Assembly: GCA_023380915.1 (NCBI GenBank) | Contig: JAMCSM010000235.1 | Location: forward strand, 1-11,175 | DNA from: Actinomycetota bacterium | Lineage (GTDB): Bacteria > Actinomycetota > Humimicrobiia > Humimicrobiales > Humimicrobiaceae | DNA length: 11,175 nt | Direction of reading: 5' to 3' | The notes under the pieces: generated by a model | The model's input: the letters and a program-made list of their open reading frames with translations, nothing else | Told to the model about the DNA's origin: nothing | The model's database searches: none | In this document: piece by piece, positions 8,304-11,175 of the stretch | Layout of the letters: each line of letters starts with the position of its first letter | Numbering within the stretch: the first letter of the stretch is position 1 | Made by a program: the position numbers and the translations under genes

Positions 8304-9620
8304 ATGGAAAATGAAGAAAAAATAAAAAAAGAAATTTTTGATAAAGTTAAAGAACTTTACAGATTAAAAAAAAACAGCAATGCATTTGTTCCCGGAAAAA
8401 CCTTTATCAATTATGCAGGAAGATTTTATGATGAAAAAGAAGTAAAAAGCCTTATAGATTCTTCCCTGGAATTCTGGCTTACAGCAGGAAGATATGCCGG
8501 CATGTTTGAAAAAAATTTAGCAAAATTCCTTGGCTCGAAATATTGCATTCTTGTAAACTCGGGTTCTTCCGCAAATCTTCTGGCGATCTCGGCTCTGACA
8601 TCTGACAAATTAAATAAAAAGAAATTAAAACCCGGTGACGAAGTAATTACAATTGCATGCGGCTTCCCCACTACATTAAACCCCATAATACAAAATAATT
8701 TAATTCCTGTTTTTGCTGATATTGATATAGGAACTTATAATATCCACATAAGTCAGCTTGAAAAGATAATTACAGAAAAAACAAAAGCAATATTTATTGC
8801 CCATACCTTGGGCAATCCTGCAAATCTCAATGACATAATGAAAATTGTAGAAAAATACAACTTATGGTTTATAGAAGATAACTGTGATTCTCTGGGTTCA
8901 AAATATGGAGGGCATTACACAGGTACTTTTGGTCATATTTCAACCTGCAGTTTTTATCCGGCTCATCATATAACAATGGGTGAAGGAGGAGCCGTCCTGA
9001 CTGATGATCCTGTCCTGAAAAAGATTGTCCTTTCATTCAGGGATTGGGGAAGAGATTGCTGGTGTGAACCGGGAAAAGATAATACATGCGGTTTGAGATT
9101 TTCCAGACAATTTGGGGATTTGCCATTTGGCTATGACCACAAGTACGTATATTCGCATATTGGATATAATTTAAAATTAACGGATATGCAGGCAGCCATC
9201 GGAGTAGAGCAATTAAAGAAATTGCCTGATTTTATTGAATCAAGAAGAAACAATTTTTCATTTTTAAAAAAAGAACTGAAAAAATATGAAAAATATTTTA
9301 TTTTGCCGCAGTCAGCAGAGAATTCGGAGCCCAGCTGGTTTGGTTTTCCCATTCTTGTTAAAAATACTTCTCCCTTCACCAGGGATGAAATTGTCGGATT
9401 CTTAAATAAAAACAAAATTGCAACCAGAATGCTTTTTGGCGGGAACCTGCTGAAACAACCAGCTTATAAGCATATAAAATACAGGCTTCCGGTTCCTCTA
9501 AAAAATACAGACCTTGTAATGAATAACCTTTTCTGGATAGGAGTTTATCCGGGGCTGACACTTGAAATGTTGAAATATATGATTGAGATTATTGGAAAGT
9601 TTATTAAAGAAAAGAGCTGA
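8304..9620 (+). CDS. rfbH: CDP-4-keto-6-deoxy-D-glucose 3-dehydrase (E1), PLP and [2Fe-2S] enzyme
   Basis: This enzyme removes the C3 hydroxyl of CDP-4-keto-6-deoxy-D-glucose, using pyridoxamine phosphate and, with E3, electrons through its iron-sulfur cluster. It is 438 residues, against about 437 for the Yersinia E1. The fold is an aspartate-aminotransferase-type DegT/DnrJ/EryC1 enzyme. The usual PLP lysine is replaced by His221 in YPAHHITMGEGGAV, the hallmark of E1 that makes it a dehydrase rather than an aminotransferase. The cluster cysteines C194, C252, C254 and C262 fit the E1 pattern C-x57-C-x-C-x7-C exactly. Asp192 in EDNCD would contact the pyridine nitrogen. It is also known as ascC or ddhC. 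It starts 18 bases after the yerE-like gene. No E3 reductase gene is visible beside it. No Shine-Dalgarno is seen. Confidence 0.95.
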   Translation: MENEEKIKKEIFDKVKELYRLKKNSNAFVPGKTFINYAGRFYDEKEVKSLIDSSLEFWLTAGRYAGMFEKNLAKFLGSKYCILVNSGSSANLLAISALTSDKLNKKKLKPGDEVITIACGFPTTLNPIIQNNLIPVFADIDIGTYNIHISQLEKIITEKTKAIFIAHTLGNPANLNDIMKIVEKYNLWFIEDNCDSLGSKYGGHYTGTFGHISTCSFYPAHHITMGEGGAVLTDDPVLKKIVLSFRDWGRDCWCEPGKDNTCGLRFSRQFGDLPFGYDHKYVYSHIGYNLKLTDMQAAIGVEQLKKLPDFIESRRNNFSFLKKELKKYEKYFILPQSAENSEPSWFGFPILVKNTSPFTRDEIVGFLNKNKIATRMLFGGNLLKQPAYKHIKYRLPVPLKNTDLVMNNLFWIGVYPGLTLEMLKYMIEIIGKFIKEKS

Positions 9621-9631
9621 TATCAAAACCA

Positions 9632-10603
9632 ATGGTTTCCAGCAATATGGAACAATTAAAAAAGCATAAGACTTTTAAAAATAAAAAAATTGCAATACTG
9701 GGCGCAACAGGACATATAGCTAAAAATATTATTTCCAGATTTATAAAATTAGAAAATTGCAGTTTGTATCTATTCGCCCGTTCAGGGGAAAAATTAAACA
9801 GTTTTTTAAAAAGTTTAGTTTCCGCTGATGCTATTAAAAATATAGGTTTGAATGATTTTAATAATGAAAAATTTGATACTGTTATTAATTGCACAGGTGC
9901 AGGTGATCCGGAAAAGTTAAAAAATATTGGTCCGGAAATTTTCAGGCTGACTGAATATTTTGACAATTTCATCTTAGATTATTTAAAAAATAACAATGAC
10001 TGCATTTATATGAATTTCAGCAGCGGTGCAGCATTTGGAACTGATTTTTCAATGCCTGCAGATGAATATAAATGCAACTCAATTAATTTAAATAATATTA
10101 GCGAAAAAGATAATTATGGAATTGTAAAGCTTTACTCCGAAGCAAAACACAGGTCTTATAAAAAACTTAACATTGTCGATTTAAGAGTATTTGCATTTTT
10201 CAGCAGGTATATTGATATAAAAGCAAAGTATTTTATAACTGACATAATTTCATGTATAAAGGAAAGTAGAGAATTTTTAACAGGCTCTGATAATTTCATC
10301 AGGGATTATATTCACCCGGATGATTTGTTTAATTTTATAAATATTTGTATTAATTTAGAAAAAATCAATGATGCGTTTGATATTTACAGTTTAAAGCCGG
10401 TAACAAAATTTGAAATTCTGGATTATTTTTCAACCCATTATAATTTGAAATATAAAATAATATCCGGTACTTTGGAAGAAAGCATTACCGGGCGCAAGGA
10501 TAATTATTACTCAATTAACAAAAAAGCTGAAAGAATTGGATATCTTCCGCAGCATTCTGCAATGGAGAGTATTATTAAAGAATCTGAAAAGATTTTAAAA
10601 TAA
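9632..10603 (+). CDS. yerF: Extended SDR reductase, YerF-like candidate
   Basis: This 323-residue extended short-chain dehydrogenase is predicted to be the last enzyme of the cassette. The cofactor motif GATGHIA is at 24-30, S130/S131 supply the active-site Ser, Y162-G-I-V-K166 is the catalytic Tyr-x3-Lys, and IRDYIHPDD is at 223-231. It lacks the acidic dehydratase residues expected after the Ser in 4,6-dehydratases, so simple reduction or epimerisation is more likely. In CDP-yersiniose synthesis YerF reduces the ketone of the added two-carbon branch, and position after yerE-rfbH suggests that role. Assignment rests mostly on context. A 3- or 4-keto reductase or an epimerase is the alternative. 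The gene starts 11 bases after rfbH. A second ATG at codon 6 (9647) is a possible start, and neither has a Shine-Dalgarno. Confidence 0.62.
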   Translation: MVSSNMEQLKKHKTFKNKKIAILGATGHIAKNIISRFIKLENCSLYLFARSGEKLNSFLKSLVSADAIKNIGLNDFNNEKFDTVINCTGAGDPEKLKNIGPEIFRLTEYFDNFILDYLKNNNDCIYMNFSSGAAFGTDFSMPADEYKCNSINLNNISEKDNYGIVKLYSEAKHRSYKKLNIVDLRVFAFFSRYIDIKAKYFITDIISCIKESREFLTGSDNFIRDYIHPDDLFNFINICINLEKINDAFDIYSLKPVTKFEILDYFSTHYNLKYKIISGTLEESITGRKDNYYSINKKAERIGYLPQHSAMESIIKESEKILK

Positions 10604-10707
10604 AATCACATTTATTTCATAATTTTCAAAATTAAAATTTTATTGCAATTAATTTAGAAAAAGTGATAGACTTTATCCTTAAATAATTCATAAAACATCT
10701 TTCCCAT

Positions 10708-10728
10708 ACTTTTTAAAAAGTTTTATTT
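10708..10728 (+). terminator. Weak candidate terminator after the cassette
   Basis: ACTTTTTAAAAAGT is a perfect 14-base palindrome that could fold as a 5-bp stem with a TTAA loop, followed by TTTATTT. It lies about 105 bases after the yerF-like stop and before the next GT2 gene. The stem is short and has one G-C pair, so it may be meaningless. The rest of 10604-10773 holds nothing recognisable. Confidence 0.22.
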
Positions 10729-10773
10729 GAATTATATCAAAAAGATAAAGGTGCATTTTCAGAAATGTGATAT

Positions 10774-11175
10774 ATGAAACTGACAGTTATAGTTACCGTC
10801 TTTAATGAGAAAAACACTATCGTCAAGGCAATCGAGGAAGCCAAAAGCTTAAATATTGACAAGGAAATAATTGTAATTGATAATTGCTCGATTGACGGAT
10901 CCGCAGAAATTCTTAAAGGTATAAAAGATAAATCTGTTAAAATTGTTTTTCAACCGCAAAATTATGGTTATGGACAATCGGTTAAAACCGGCTTATCTAT
11001 AGCAAAAGGTGAGTTTCTTTATGTACATTATTCTGATCTGGAATATGATATAACTTCAGTCTACAATATGCTCGATTTGATTGAGCAAGAAAATCTGGAT
11101 GTAATATTTGGCTCAAGACTTTATAATTTTAAAAAAAATGTACATTCAATGTTTTTACTATCAAAAGAGAGGCCC
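10774..11175 (+). CDS. Family 2 glycosyltransferase, N-terminal part (cut by window end)
   Basis: The frame opens at ATG 10774 and stays open to the last base, giving 134 residues. The start MKLTVIVTVFNEKNTI and EIIVIDNCSIDGSAE (31-45) are the GT-A nucleotide-sugar-binding elements of family 2. NYGYGQSVKTG (63-73) and VIFGSRL (110-116) match the DPM1-like group and parallel NYGKGYAIRKG and VVFGSRF in the first glycosyltransferase. The DxD position reads Y86-S-D88 in HYSDLEYD, so the first Asp is replaced by Tyr, though Asp88 and Asp92 remain. This may change metal or donor handling. The C-terminal half, with any membrane helices, is outside the window. It may be co-transcribed with the cassette across a 170-base gap. 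The nearest purine-rich stretch, AAAGGTG, is 20 bases before the ATG, too far for a normal ribosome-binding site. Confidence 0.85.
   Translation, partial: MKLTVIVTVFNEKNTIVKAIEEAKSLNIDKEIIVIDNCSIDGSAEILKGIKDKSVKIVFQPQNYGYGQSVKTGLSIAKGEFLYVHYSDLEYDITSVYNMLDLIEQENLDVIFGSRLYNFKKNVHSMFLLSKERP

Noticed and set aside
8304..9620. Sugar aminotransferase of the DegT family
   Set aside because: The PLP-binding Lys is replaced by His221 and the four-cysteine cluster pattern of E1 is exact, so transamination is unlikely.
9604..9972. A 122-residue minus-strand frame over the start of the yerF-like gene
   Set aside because: It overlaps the cofactor-binding region of a well-supported SDR on the opposite strand and shows no family motif.
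1..11175. tRNA, rRNA, CRISPR array, insertion sequence or riboswitch
   Set aside because: No cloverleaf, spaced direct repeats, transposase or conserved leader structure was recognised by eye on either strand.

Overview
The window comes from an AT-rich genome (about one third G+C by eye) with short intergenic gaps. It is probably an uncultivated bacterium, but the sequence does not identify the phylum. A GAGG ribosome-binding site before one TTG-start gene, an O-antigen-type CDP-sugar pathway and a membrane-anchored SGNH esterase all fit a bacterium. Most other starts have no Shine-Dalgarno sequence.

Layout. Positions 1-118 appear to hold the 3' end of a plus-strand gene that enters from outside the window. 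Its first 29 bases are repeated, inverted and in the same codon phase, inside the 3' end of the convergent radical SAM gene (192-1577, minus). Next comes a minus-strand gene for a surface-anchored protein with three DUF11-like modules and an SGNH esterase domain (1701-3548), with a hairpin just after its stop. A divergent intergenic region (3549-3769) separates these from a plus-strand series: a GT2 glycosyltransferase (3770-4468), a five-gene sugar cassette (4641-10603), and a second GT2 glycosyltransferase cut off by the window end (10774-11175).

The cassette is the main result. Its order is glucose-1-phosphate cytidylyltransferase (rfbF), CDP-glucose 4,6-dehydratase (rfbG), a flavin- and thiamine-dependent enzyme of acetolactate synthase type (yerE-like), the PLP/[2Fe-2S] 3-dehydrase E1 (rfbH), and an extended SDR reductase (yerF-like). 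Together these match the known route to CDP-yersiniose, a branched 3,6-dideoxyhexose with a two-carbon side chain at C4. Glucose-1-phosphate is activated with CTP, dehydrated to the 4-keto-6-deoxy sugar and deoxygenated at C3. A pyruvate-derived acetyl unit is then added at C4, and its ketone is reduced. E1 normally needs a reductase partner, E3 (RfbI/AscD type), and no E3 gene is visible here. The flanking GT2 enzymes and the anchored SGNH esterase suggest a wider locus for a surface glycan, but their link to this sugar is inference.
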